DNA of 64,000 bases from Rhodobacteraceae bacterium Alg231-30. GTDB lineage: Bacteria > Pseudomonadota > Alphaproteobacteria > Rhodobacterales > Rhodobacteraceae. Within the stretch, counting starts at the first letter, position 1, and each line of letters opens with the position of its first letter. The DNA lies in NCBI GenBank assembly GCA_900143615.1, contig FREU01000004.1:1-64000 (forward strand), in the 5' to 3' direction. The notes under the pieces were generated by a model that did not search any database, was not told the DNA's origin, and was given only the letters and a program-made list of their open reading frames with translations. The position numbers were made by a program, and so were the translations under genes. Positions 8,584-16,799 of this stretch are shown here, piece after piece.

Positions 8584-8608
8584 TTGATGTAAATCAATGG
8601 TGCATCAA
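8584..8608. promoter_or_regulatory. Nested palindromes between monooxygenase and GntR genes
   Basis: TTGAT-GTAA-ATCAA (8584-8597) is an exact match to the FNR/FnrL consensus TTGAT-N4-ATCAA. It is nested with a wider repeat TTGATG (8584-8589)-N13-CATCAA (8603-8608). It lies 50 bp upstream of the monooxygenase start and 28-52 bp upstream of the GntR start. It could be an oxygen-responsive FnrL site or the operator of the adjacent GntR protein; sequence alone cannot decide. Confidence 0.5.
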
Positions 8609-8635
8609 TTTTTTCCGCGACAAGGCGTCACACCT

Positions 8636-9346
8636 ATGAAGCCCCCCAAAGACACGCCCACGGCCCTGCCAATTTACTTGCAGATCAGCGAGACGCTGAG
8701 CCGCGAGATTGCCGCTGGCCGTCTGGCAGACGGTGAACGCCTTCCACCCGAACGCGAACTGGCCAAACAATATGGCACCACCGTGCGCACCCTGCGCAAA
8801 TCCCTTGATAAGCTCGCAAACGAAGGTTTTCTGAAACGCATTCAGGGCTCGGGCAACTATGTGCAGCACAAGCCTGACGCCAAGAGCATCTATTCGATGT
8901 TTCGCCTTGAACTGCACGGCGGCGGCGGCCTGCCCCATGCTGACATTCTGGACGTGACCGAGTTGGACAAACCCGCAGACCTGCCAGAATTTGGCACATC
9001 AGACCGCGGTACCCGCATCCGGCGGCTGCGCTATCTGGATCAAACGGTGATCGCGGTCGAGGAAATCTGGCTTGATCGCAACAGCGGCGCCATCGCGCCT
9101 GAAGCGCTGTCTGATTCGCTCTATCGCTTCTATCAGATGAAGCTGGGCTTCTGGATCACACGGGCCGAGGATCGCGTGTCGATTGACACGGTTCCGGACT
9201 GGGCGCCCGACGCCTTTGGCAAGGCTGCGGGCACAACCACCGCCTATATCGAACGCTTTAGCTGGGCGCAGGAGGCCGCTCCGGTCGAGTTTTCACGCAC
9301 ATGGTATGACACGGACAAGGCGCTGTATATTCAGCGTCTGATTTAG
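8636..9346 (+). CDS. GntR/HutC-family transcriptional regulator
   Basis: 236-residue repressor-type protein. The N-terminal winged helix-turn-helix (LPIYLQISETLSREIAAGR, LPPERELAKQYG, TVRTLRKSLDKLANEGFLKR) is followed by a UTRA effector domain (about residues 80-235). I place the start at ATG 8636, giving the usual short lead into the wHTH; ATG 8597 would put the start inside the palindrome. The gene is divergent from the monooxygenase operon and 9 bp upstream of the Gfo-fold gene, so it probably senses a pathway sugar or sulfonate and controls both transcripts. Confidence 0.9.
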   Translation: MKPPKDTPTALPIYLQISETLSREIAAGRLADGERLPPERELAKQYGTTVRTLRKSLDKLANEGFLKRIQGSGNYVQHKPDAKSIYSMFRLELHGGGGLPHADILDVTELDKPADLPEFGTSDRGTRIRRLRYLDQTVIAVEEIWLDRNSGAIAPEALSDSLYRFYQMKLGFWITRAEDRVSIDTVPDWAPDAFGKAAGTTTAYIERFSWAQEAAPVEFSRTWYDTDKALYIQRLI

Positions 9347-9355
9347 GGAGCGAAA

Positions 9356-10465
9356 ATGGCACAGACCATTCACTATGGCATCATCGGCTGCGGCATGATG
9401 GGGCAGGAACATCTGCGTAATATCGCGCTGCTGGACGGCGCAAAAGTCAGCGCGATTTTTGAACCAGACGGCGAAATGGCCGCGCGCAGCCAGACGATTG
9501 CGCCAGAGGCCACTCTGGTGGACAGTATCGACAGCTTGCTGACAATCGACACACTGGATTGTTTGCTGATCGTCAGCCCGAACTACCTGCATGTCGATCA
9601 GTTCGCCCAGATCGCCGCGACCCGCCCCCTGCCGTTGCTGATCGAAAAGCCGCTGTTCACCAACGCGGATGACGCAACACGGCTGGACGATATTCTGGCG
9701 ACCTATCCCGCCCCCGTCTGGGTGGCGATGGAATACCGCTATATGCCGCCGGTCGCTGCGTTTTTGAAAGACGCCCAAGCGGTCACAGGCGGCATTCGCA
9801 TGCTCAGCATCCGCGAGCACCGTTTTCCCTTCCTTGAAAAGGTCGGCGACTGGAACCGCTTTAATGATCAGACCGGCGGCACCTTTGTGGAAAAATGCTG
9901 CCACTTCTTTGATTTGATGCGCCTGACATTGGGATCAGAGCCGGTTCAGGTCATGGCCAGCGGCGGGCAGGATGTGAACCATCTGGATGAGGCTTACGGT
10001 GGACGCCCCAGCGACATCTTGGACAACGGCTATGTGATTGTGGATTTCGAAAACGGCGCACGCGCGATGTTAGAGCTGTGCATGTTTGCCGAGGGCGCGC
10101 AGTATCAGGAAGAGATCACCGCCGTTGGCGCACAGGGCAAGATCGAATGCCTTGTACCCGGACCGGGACGGTTCTGGCCGGATCATTTGGGCGCCGCGCC
10201 AACCCCGCAGCTGATCGTCAGTCCGCGCAATCCAAAAGGCCCTGAAAAACGCGACATTCCGGTGGACCCCACCCTGCTGGAAGCGGGCGACCACAACGGA
10301 TCAACCTTCTATCAACACCAAGGTTTTCTGGAACTGGTGCGCGGGCAACGCGCTGCACCCGATGTCTCTGCCCAAGACGGCAAAATTGCAGTCCTCATGG
10401 GCATGGCCGCGCAGCGGTCCATTGCAGAAAAACGCGCCGTCGCCATGTCCGAGATGACAGGATAA
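9356..10465 (+). CDS. Gfo/Idh/MocA-fold NAD(P)-dependent enzyme (possible sulfoquinovosidase)
   Basis: 369-residue protein with an N-terminal Rossmann fold (YGIIGCGMMGQEHLRN) and the family LIEKPLF motif near residue 100. The C-terminal Gfo domain includes MLSIREHRFPFLEKVGDWN and GGTFVEKCCHFFDLMR. Members are sugar dehydrogenases, but some, such as GH109 and the NAD-dependent sulfoquinovosidases (GH188), use bound NAD to hydrolyse glycosides. Beside a candidate sulfoquinovose monooxygenase, a role in releasing sulfoquinovose from its glycerol glycoside is attractive, but I cannot tell glycosidase from dehydrogenase by sequence. AGGGAG lies before the ATG. It is cotranscribed with the GntR gene. 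Confidence 0.85.
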   Translation: MAQTIHYGIIGCGMMGQEHLRNIALLDGAKVSAIFEPDGEMAARSQTIAPEATLVDSIDSLLTIDTLDCLLIVSPNYLHVDQFAQIAATRPLPLLIEKPLFTNADDATRLDDILATYPAPVWVAMEYRYMPPVAAFLKDAQAVTGGIRMLSIREHRFPFLEKVGDWNRFNDQTGGTFVEKCCHFFDLMRLTLGSEPVQVMASGGQDVNHLDEAYGGRPSDILDNGYVIVDFENGARAMLELCMFAEGAQYQEEITAVGAQGKIECLVPGPGRFWPDHLGAAPTPQLIVSPRNPKGPEKRDIPVDPTLLEAGDHNGSTFYQHQGFLELVRGQRAAPDVSAQDGKIAVLMGMAAQRSIAEKRAVAMSEMTG

Positions 10466-10480
10466 ACAGCTCCCTCGCGG

Positions 10481-11443
10481 TCACAGCACCGCGAGGTTCT
10501 CCATCGCCCAGTTGGCGCGCCACACGGCGTCACTTGGCAGATCTTCGTCGGCTGCGATCAAATCATCCACCGCCTTGATGCGCGGAAACATCCCGCGCCC
10601 GTTGGCGACCTGAATGGCCAGACCGGGGCGCGCGTTCAGCTCAAGAACCTGTGGCCCCGCTACGCGATCCAACACCACATCAACACCCATATAGCCCAGC
10701 CCGCTGGCGGATTGGCAATGCGCGGCGAGTTCCATCAGTTCGGCCCATTTCGGCACAGCGATCTGGCTGAGGTCCGCGCCGGTGTCAGGGTGCTGCTCCA
10801 CGGGACGGTCATATTGCACCGCGCGCATCGCTTTGCCCGTTGCGATATCCAAACCAACCCCAACCGCACCTTGGTGCAGGTTGGCTTTGCCGTCCGAAGA
10901 CGCCGTGGACAGCCGCGTCATCGCCATAACCGGAAAGCCTTTGTAGACGATGACGCGAATGTCAGGCACGCCCTCAAAGGTATAGCCGTCAAAGACCGGA
11001 TCGAATTCGATCATCTCTTCGATCATCGCCACATCGTTTTTGCCACCCAGCGAAAACAACCCGCTGAGCGTGTTGTTGATGTGACGCGCCACTTCTTCAA
11101 ACGCCACGACCGCGCCGGAAGGCTTCAGATAGGCATCGCCTTCGCGCCCCGAGATCACCAAAATACCTTTGCCGCCACTGCCCTGCGCGGGCTTGATGAC
11201 GAACTTGGGATGGTCTTTCAAAAACGCAGCCAACTGGCGGATTTGCCCCGTCTGTCGCACCACCCCGATCAACTTAGGCGAGGCCAGCCCATGTTTGCGG
11301 GCCAGCTCTTTGGTCTTCAGCTTGTCATCCACCAACGGATAGAGCGCGCGCGGATTGTTCTGCGCGATCAGCTCGACATTGCGCCGGTTCATCCCGACGA
11401 TGCCGGCACGTCGCAGCGCAAAAGGAGACGCCCAGCGCAACAT
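10481..11443 (-). CDS. ATP-grasp alpha-L-glutamate ligase-like protein (RimK-related)
   Basis: 320-residue ATP-grasp amide ligase. Signatures are NPRALYPLVDDKLKTKELA, FVIKPAQGSGGKGILVI (ATP-binding lysine and glycine-rich loop), DIRVIVYKGFPVMAMTRLS and VLELNARPGLAIQVAN (Mg-binding Glu/Asn). The family attaches an amino acid, usually glutamate, to a carboxylate of a peptide or metabolite. Start: ATG 11443 overlaps the upstream stop as TGATG with CGGAG before it; a GTG at 11446 is the alternative. It is the last gene of a three-gene minus-strand operon with the 7TM transglutaminase-like and retropepsin-like proteins. The acceptor is unknown. Confidence 0.87.
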   Translation of the reverse strand: MLRWASPFALRRAGIVGMNRRNVELIAQNNPRALYPLVDDKLKTKELARKHGLASPKLIGVVRQTGQIRQLAAFLKDHPKFVIKPAQGSGGKGILVISGREGDAYLKPSGAVVAFEEVARHINNTLSGLFSLGGKNDVAMIEEMIEFDPVFDGYTFEGVPDIRVIVYKGFPVMAMTRLSTASSDGKANLHQGAVGVGLDIATGKAMRAVQYDRPVEQHPDTGADLSQIAVPKWAELMELAAHCQSASGLGYMGVDVVLDRVAGPQVLELNARPGLAIQVANGRGMFPRIKAVDDLIAADEDLPSDAVWRANWAMENLAVL

Positions 11444-12972
11444 CACTTAACTCCGCTCAGCGGCTCAAAGCGGCGCAACTCGCTCAGCCGGAAGCCGGTG
11501 TATTGGCCGATCATCAGGATCACAGCCAGCACCACCAACAGCAGTTCGGGGAAGGCGAAAGTCAGATAAGCCACCTGATTGTTTGTCATCACCAGATAGG
11601 CAATCACCGCCGTAAACAGGCTGCCGCCGCCCTGCATCAACACATCGCGCATGCCTTCCTCTTCAGCCAGAACCGACATCCGCTCAATCGTCCATGCGAT
11701 GATGATCATCGGGAAGAAGGTCACCGACAGCGCCGCCTCAAGCCCAAGCCGGAAACCGATCACCGACATCGCGAGATAGAGACAGATCACCACAATCAGC
11801 ACCGCCGCTATGCGCGGCACCAGCAACAGGTTGAGCGAGGACAGATACCCCCGGATCACCAGGCCCACGCCCACAATGGTCACAAACAACATCAATCCGG
11901 TGATCAGCTCGGTCTGGGTAAACACCAGCGCGATCAGGATCGGCATGAATGTCCCCGAAGTCTGCAAGCCCACAAGGTTGCGCAAAACCACTACCACCAG
12001 CGCGCCAATCGGGATCAGCAACAGCACCGCAAATGTGTTTTGCACATCCACCGGCAGCGAGAAAACCGACAGATACAAAGCCGACGAGCCATTGTTGCGC
12101 GCGGACTGAATCGCCAGAGAGCGCGCCGAAATCTGGTCTTCGATCACCGAGAACGACAGCTTGGAATTGCGCGCACCTTCGACCTCGTAAAGGAACTCGT
12201 CACCGCTCTGCCATGGCAGAAACTGTGCGGGCATTCCCGCCACGCGGGTGCGCGGGTCGATCACAACCCAGTTGTCGCCATCCCAAAGCTCGACCAGCGT
12301 TTCCAGATCCATCGCACGTTTGCTTTGGCCCAAGGTAAAACCACGCAGCGTGTGCGCAGGGATTTCCGCCGCGCGCAGCAGGCTCACAATCATTTCCGCG
12401 CGCAGTTTGTTGGTTGAGACTTCGCCCAACAGCGTGCGCACATTGGCGTCTTCTTTGGCGTGCATAATTGTGTCGCTCAGACGCAGCGCAAATCCAACCG
12501 CATCTGCCGAATAGCGATAGGCCTCTTCCAGCAACTCATCCGCCGCATCCGCGCCAACGCTGTCAAACGTAGGGGGCACGGGCAGCCCTTCTGGCTCTGG
12601 TCGTTTCGGGGGAAGCCCCCCACCTTTGTAAATGCGCGCACTGTAAATCAGGCGCACATCCCCCATCGGCCCGCGCGATTCCCAGACGCCCAAACGGTCG
12701 GTGCCGCTGGTCTCAACGTGAAAGCCAAAACCACGCGGAGCCGAGCCCTGATCCACCACATAGAGCGATTTGGTCATATCGGGCATATTGAGCTTCACCC
12801 GCGTCGGCTCGCCGGTGGTGCGCATTTGCACCTGTGCCTGCACGGTCCAGACCTGCTCTTGCTCGCCTGGGTTCAAAGGAAAGCCCAACAGCAGGTTTTT
12901 ATAGGCTGCAAAGCCAAGCCCAAGAACAAACAGAACGGTCACAATGACCCGCAGTTGAAGCTTCGGTGACAT
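11443..12972 (-). CDS. Inactive transglutaminase fused to a seven-helix membrane domain
   Basis: 509-residue membrane protein. One N-terminal helix (about residues 8-28) is followed by a periplasmic region with a transglutaminase-like fold (about 130-270, including LRAAEIPAHTLRGFTLG and LWDGDNWVVIDPRTRVAG). The position of the catalytic Cys before the AEIPAHTLRG strand carries no cysteine, so the domain is probably a binding module. The C-terminal half (about 300-500) has seven hydrophobic helices. This matches the described family of inactive transglutaminase plus 7TM proteins that occur beside RimK-like ATP-grasp ligases. It overlaps the ligase start and lies 1 bp after the protease gene, so it is strongly coupled to both. 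It could present or transport the ligase product. Confidence 0.87.
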   Translation of the reverse strand: MSPKLQLRVIVTVLFVLGLGFAAYKNLLLGFPLNPGEQEQVWTVQAQVQMRTTGEPTRVKLNMPDMTKSLYVVDQGSAPRGFGFHVETSGTDRLGVWESRGPMGDVRLIYSARIYKGGGLPPKRPEPEGLPVPPTFDSVGADAADELLEEAYRYSADAVGFALRLSDTIMHAKEDANVRTLLGEVSTNKLRAEMIVSLLRAAEIPAHTLRGFTLGQSKRAMDLETLVELWDGDNWVVIDPRTRVAGMPAQFLPWQSGDEFLYEVEGARNSKLSFSVIEDQISARSLAIQSARNNGSSALYLSVFSLPVDVQNTFAVLLLIPIGALVVVVLRNLVGLQTSGTFMPILIALVFTQTELITGLMLFVTIVGVGLVIRGYLSSLNLLLVPRIAAVLIVVICLYLAMSVIGFRLGLEAALSVTFFPMIIIAWTIERMSVLAEEEGMRDVLMQGGGSLFTAVIAYLVMTNNQVAYLTFAFPELLLVVLAVILMIGQYTGFRLSELRRFEPLSGVK

Positions 12973-12973
12973 A

Positions 12974-13522
12974 TTACCGTTCCTCGTCGGGTGAGCCGTG
13001 TAAATAGGTGCGGCTCACGTCAATCAACGTGATGCCTTCGAGATAGTTTCTCCCGATCAACACCGGAAAATCATAGTTTTCCCGATCATTGAGGTTCACC
13101 TCAATCAGCCGTGACACACCGCCGATAGCAACCTCCATTCTGATCACCGGGCGACGCGTGCTCTCTCCCTCTTCGCCGCGAATACGCACGTATCGGCTAA
13201 GCGGTTTTTCCATCTCAACGCTCGCGTCCAGCTCGTCGTTGCGCGCGACAAAACGCACCCATTTGGCGCCGTCACGCTCGAACTCTTCCACATCTTTGGC
13301 ATAGATCGAGGTTGTGTTGGCCCCGCTATCAATCCGCCCACGCCAAACTACATCCAGATCAGGCAATGCGACCATCTCCGCCTCGCCGACAACGAGATAA
13401 CTGCCAATTTGCAGCTTCTCTTCCAGACGCAGGACTTTGGGCACATCTTGAGCAAAACTGGGCGGCGCTATCACAAAAGCAGCACCAAGGGTAATGGCCA
13501 AACAGTTATAGCGAAAATTCAC
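12974..13522 (-). CDS. Exported retropepsin-like protease (annotated as 'ATP-dependent zinc protease' family)
   Basis: 182-residue protein with a signal peptide (NCLAITLGAAFVIAPPSFA, about residues 6-24). The mature part contains the aspartyl-protease motif RIDSGANTTSIYA (catalytic Asp about residue 65, D-S-G-A) and a later VLIGRNYLEG strand, as in single-domain retropepsins (PF05618). Despite the historical family name I see no zinc or ATP site. It is the first gene of the operon with the 7TM protein and ATP-grasp ligase. A periplasmic protease paired with a cytoplasmic amide ligase suggests that a peptide or amino-acyl bond is made on one side of the membrane and cut on the other; that is inference. 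Confidence 0.83.
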   Translation of the reverse strand: MNFRYNCLAITLGAAFVIAPPSFAQDVPKVLRLEEKLQIGSYLVVGEAEMVALPDLDVVWRGRIDSGANTTSIYAKDVEEFERDGAKWVRFVARNDELDASVEMEKPLSRYVRIRGEEGESTRRPVIRMEVAIGGVSRLIEVNLNDRENYDFPVLIGRNYLEGITLIDVSRTYLHGSPDEER

Positions 13523-13782
13523 GACACGCCTCCAGAAACGCTAAGGAACAAGAATGGGAATTTGACGGACACCCCCATCCAAGGGCCTGCGTCAAAGCAT
13601 GAGAGGTTCAGCTTATCAGATACGAACAGTAAGTCACAAAATGCATTGTTAACAATAAGTGTCCGCGCCAATGAGCATTTGAGCGTGTGTTACACCCGCT
13701 ATCCATATTCTGCAAAGCAAAAGAAAAATCGGGACGAAACCCGCGCATAGCCATCATAAACTTCTGTAATATAGAAATTTTT

Positions 13783-14403
13783 CTATTTTCCGCCGTAGCG
13801 CGCCATAAACGTCTCAACCGCCCCGTTGACCACTCGCTCAATCTCTTGGTCGGACACTTCGGTATCAATACCAAACAACAGCCGGAAATGAATCCCTGCT
13901 TTGCAGAGTTCAGGGAACTGATCCGCCGCCAGCTCCAAATCTTCGATCTGCAACTCGCCGCGTTGTGCCGCACAGCCCAGAAATTCAACCATCCGAGCAT
14001 GCATCACACCGGGGCCACTCTCAAAAAACTGCCGCCCCAACTCGGGAAAACGCTCTCCCTCAGCCACACAGACGCGAAACATATTGCGACCGAACTCTGA
14101 CAGGATAATCCGCAAAAACCCCCGACCAACGCCCCGCAGCACCTCATCAATCGGGCGCGTTTCATCAACCTCGGCCTCAAGTCGCGCAGCATGGCGGGCA
14201 CATTCAATGCGGGCCACTTCCATGAACAAAATGCGTTTGTCGGGAAAATAACTATACAGCGTCGCCTTGGACACCTCGGCTTTGCGCGCGATGTCATCCA
14301 CGCCAATGCTTTCAAACCCATGGCTCAAAAATAGCACACGCGCGCTCTCAAGCACTTGCTCATACTTTCGCCCCTTGCGAATTATGGGTCGAACGTCATT
14401 CAT
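13783..14403 (-). CDS. TetR-family transcriptional regulator
   Basis: 206 residues. The N-terminal helix-turn-helix is clear (YEQVLESARVLFLSHGFESI, VDDIARKAEVSKATLYSYFPDK) and is followed by a helical ligand-binding domain with a TetR_C-like region. It is divergent from the AEC-family transporter gene (137-bp gap), which is the likeliest target. I see no convincing palindrome in that gap. The effector is unknown. About 260 bp between this gene and the retropepsin gene hold nothing recognisable. Confidence 0.9.
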   Translation of the reverse strand: MNDVRPIIRKGRKYEQVLESARVLFLSHGFESIGVDDIARKAEVSKATLYSYFPDKRILFMEVARIECARHAARLEAEVDETRPIDEVLRGVGRGFLRIILSEFGRNMFRVCVAEGERFPELGRQFFESGPGVMHARMVEFLGCAAQRGELQIEDLELAADQFPELCKAGIHFRLLFGIDTEVSDQEIERVVNGAVETFMARYGGK

Positions 14404-14540
14404 TCATCACTCGCCATCCTAGAGCGGAACCATAGCCTGCTGTCGTCACTTGCGGCAAGACATAGTGTGTTTCGAATATTTGACAGCCAGCCGTGATGCT
14501 ACGGCGTTGACCTGCCCCGCAAAACTGCTAACACATTCGC

Positions 14541-15470
14541 ATGCTCGCGATCTTTCTGAAAACTCTACCGTTTTTTGCCATCATCGGCCTTGGCTATTGG
14601 GCTGGGCGCACGCGATTTTTCAGCCAGGAAGCCACCGCCTACCTCACCAAATTTGTGTTCTACTTCGCGCTCTCCGCGATGTTGTTCAGCTTTTCGGCCA
14701 ATCTATCACTGCATGAGGTGCTGAACTGGACGTTGGTTTGGGCTTATCTTTTCGGCACGGCGGCGGTCTATATCATCGCCACCATTGTGGCTCTGATCCG
14801 CAAGCTCGATATCCCCACCGCCGCCATGGAAGCGCAATGCGCTGTCATCGGAAACGTTGGTTTTCTGGGTGTTCCGATGCTCGTGCTGTTGCTGGGAGAG
14901 GACGCGATTGGGCCGGTCATGCTGGTGTTGGCCGTGGACTTGATTGTTTTCTCCAGCCTGATCGTGATCCTGATCACCGGCGCACGGGATGGCCGTATGA
15001 GCCTTGGTATCCTGCGCACCGTTGGTCTCGGGCTTCTGCGCAACCCGATGATCATGGCGATCAGTGCTGGCCTGATCTGGTCGGCTCTGGAAATCCCGAT
15101 CCCTGCCCCAATGAACGAATTCCTCACCATCCTTGGTGCTGCCGCCACACCTGGCGCGCTATTTGCCATTGGTGCGTCCTTGGCCAGCAAAACCGCCGAA
15201 CGTGTGCAAATCGCGCTCTGGCTTAGCTCCTGCAAGCTGGTGCTGCACCCGATTTTCGTCGCCATTGGCGCGCTGCTGCTGTTCCCTATCGACACCTATT
15301 CCGCCGGTGTGATTATCGCCGCAGCCGCCCTGCCCGTGGCCGGAAATGTCTTTATTCTGGCACAGCATTACGGCGTTGCGCCACATCGCGCCTCGGCGGC
15401 GATCCTCTTCTCCACACTGTTCAGCGTCGGCACGGTTTCAGTGGTGATTGCATGGGTCACACAACTCTGA
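14541..15470 (+). CDS. AEC-family transporter (auxin efflux carrier-like)
   Basis: 309-residue inner-membrane protein with ten hydrophobic segments, opening with the family-typical LAIFLKTLPFFAIIGLGYWA. The internal AQCAVIGNVGFLGVPMLVLL segment and the C-terminal AAALPVAGNVFILAQHYGV, with its conserved Pro and Asn, are characteristic AEC signatures. Members move organic acids such as malate or malonate. The substrate is not predictable here. Probably under the divergent TetR regulator. Confidence 0.88.
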   Translation: MLAIFLKTLPFFAIIGLGYWAGRTRFFSQEATAYLTKFVFYFALSAMLFSFSANLSLHEVLNWTLVWAYLFGTAAVYIIATIVALIRKLDIPTAAMEAQCAVIGNVGFLGVPMLVLLLGEDAIGPVMLVLAVDLIVFSSLIVILITGARDGRMSLGILRTVGLGLLRNPMIMAISAGLIWSALEIPIPAPMNEFLTILGAAATPGALFAIGASLASKTAERVQIALWLSSCKLVLHPIFVAIGALLLFPIDTYSAGVIIAAAALPVAGNVFILAQHYGVAPHRASAAILFSTLFSVGTVSVVIAWVTQL

Positions 15471-15509
15471 CATCGTGAGCAGGTTCCAATTACGGAGTCG
15501 GAGGTCCCC

Positions 15510-16343
15510 ATGGAAATTATCTCACAAAACCGCGCCTTTGGCGGCACGCAAAGTGTCATCAGCCATCGCTCGTTCAGCTGTCATTGCGACATGACCTTTG
15601 GCCTGTTTCTGCCCGAAGAGGCACAATTCGGCGATGTTCCTGTGCTCTGGTATCTCTCCGGCCTGACCTGCACCCATGAAAACGCCATGGTCAAAGCGGG
15701 TGCGCAGCAGTGGGCAGCGGAACAAGGCATTGCCTTGGTTTTCCCCGACACCTCACCGCGCGGCGAAGACGTGGCAGATGACGAGGCATATGATCTTGGC
15801 AAAGGGGCTGGTTTCTATGTGAACGCCACCCAAGACCCTTGGGCCAAACATTTCAACATGTGGGATTATATCGCCGAAGACCTGCCGTCGCTTCTGCAGG
15901 AAGAATACCCGTTGGACATGACCCGCCAAGCCATCACCGGCCATTCTATGGGCGGCCACGGCGCGCTGACTTTGGCGATGTCGCTTCCGGGCCGGTTCCG
16001 CTCGGTGTCAGCTTTTGCACCGATCTCCAACCCCACTGCGTCGGATTGGGGCCGCAAACAACTGGCCTCCTATCTGGGCAATGACGAGTCAAAATGGACG
16101 GCCCATGATGCCACGCTGTTGATGGCCGAGCGCGGCTTTGGTGGTCCGGTTCTGGTGGACACCGGCACCAGCGATCAGTTCATCGACCTGCTTAGGCCCG
16201 AAGCCTTGGCAGCCGCCAGCAATGCGCGGCGCCAAGAGGCCACGTTGCGCCTGCAAAAAGGCTATGACCACAGCTACTTCTTTGTGTCCTCCTTTATGGA
16301 AGAGCACATCGCGTTCCACGCCGAAGCGCTGTATGCGGATTAA
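15510..16343 (+). CDS. fghA: S-formylglutathione hydrolase
   Basis: 277-residue esterase-D-type alpha/beta hydrolase that converts S-formylglutathione to glutathione and formate, the last step of glutathione-dependent formaldehyde oxidation. The nucleophile motif GHSMGGHGAL (about residues 147-156), the oxyanion region WYLSGLTCTHENAMVKAG and the C-terminal GYDHSYFFVSSFMEEHIAFH with the catalytic His are intact. GGAGG lies about 6 nt before the ATG. Its usual partner, glutathione-dependent formaldehyde dehydrogenase, is not in the window. The DUF188 gene starts 3 bp downstream. Confidence 0.95.
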   Translation: MEIISQNRAFGGTQSVISHRSFSCHCDMTFGLFLPEEAQFGDVPVLWYLSGLTCTHENAMVKAGAQQWAAEQGIALVFPDTSPRGEDVADDEAYDLGKGAGFYVNATQDPWAKHFNMWDYIAEDLPSLLQEEYPLDMTRQAITGHSMGGHGALTLAMSLPGRFRSVSAFAPISNPTASDWGRKQLASYLGNDESKWTAHDATLLMAERGFGGPVLVDTGTSDQFIDLLRPEALAAASNARRQEATLRLQKGYDHSYFFVSSFMEEHIAFHAEALYAD

Positions 16344-16346
16344 GCC

Positions 16347-16799
16347 ATGACTGCGATCTATGTGGATGCCGATGCCTGCCCTGTAAAAGCCGAAGTGGAA
16401 CGTGTCGGCACCCGTCACAAGGTGCCAATCTATGTGGTGTCCAACGGCGGGCTGCGCCCGTCGCAAAACCCGCTGGTGGAAAACGTGATTGTCCCTGAAG
16501 GGCCGGACATTGCCGACATGTGGATCGCGGATCGCGCCAAAACCGGCGATGTGGTCATCACTGGCGATATCCCTCTGGCCGCCAAATGTGTTGAGGCCGG
16601 TGCGCGCGTGCTCAAACACAACGGCGAGGCGCTGACGGCGGCCAATATCGGCAACGTGCTAGCCACCCGCGATCTGATGGCCGACCTGCGCGCTGCCGAT
16701 CCGTTTCGCCAAGGCGGCGGCAAAGGCTTCACCAAAGCCGATCGTTCGAGATTTCTGGAAGCGCTCGAGCGCGAGTTGCGCGCCGCCAGCCGCCTCTAA
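16347..16799 (+). CDS. YaiI/YqxD family protein (DUF188)
   Basis: 150-residue cytosolic protein, conserved in many bacteria, with a predicted PIN-like fold. It opens with the diagnostic [16 protein letters not shown] and has [23 protein letters not shown] and the C-terminal [18 protein letters not shown]. The biochemical function is not established. It is coupled to fghA by a 3-bp gap and its stop overlaps the stop of the convergent csaA gene by 4 bp. Confidence 0.92.
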   Translation: MTAIYVDADACPVKAEVERVGTRHKVPIYVVSNGGLRPSQNPLVENVIVPEGPDIADMWIADRAKTGDVVITGDIPLAAKCVEAGARVLKHNGEALTAANIGNVLATRDLMADLRAADPFRQGGGKGFTKADRSRFLEALERELRAASRL

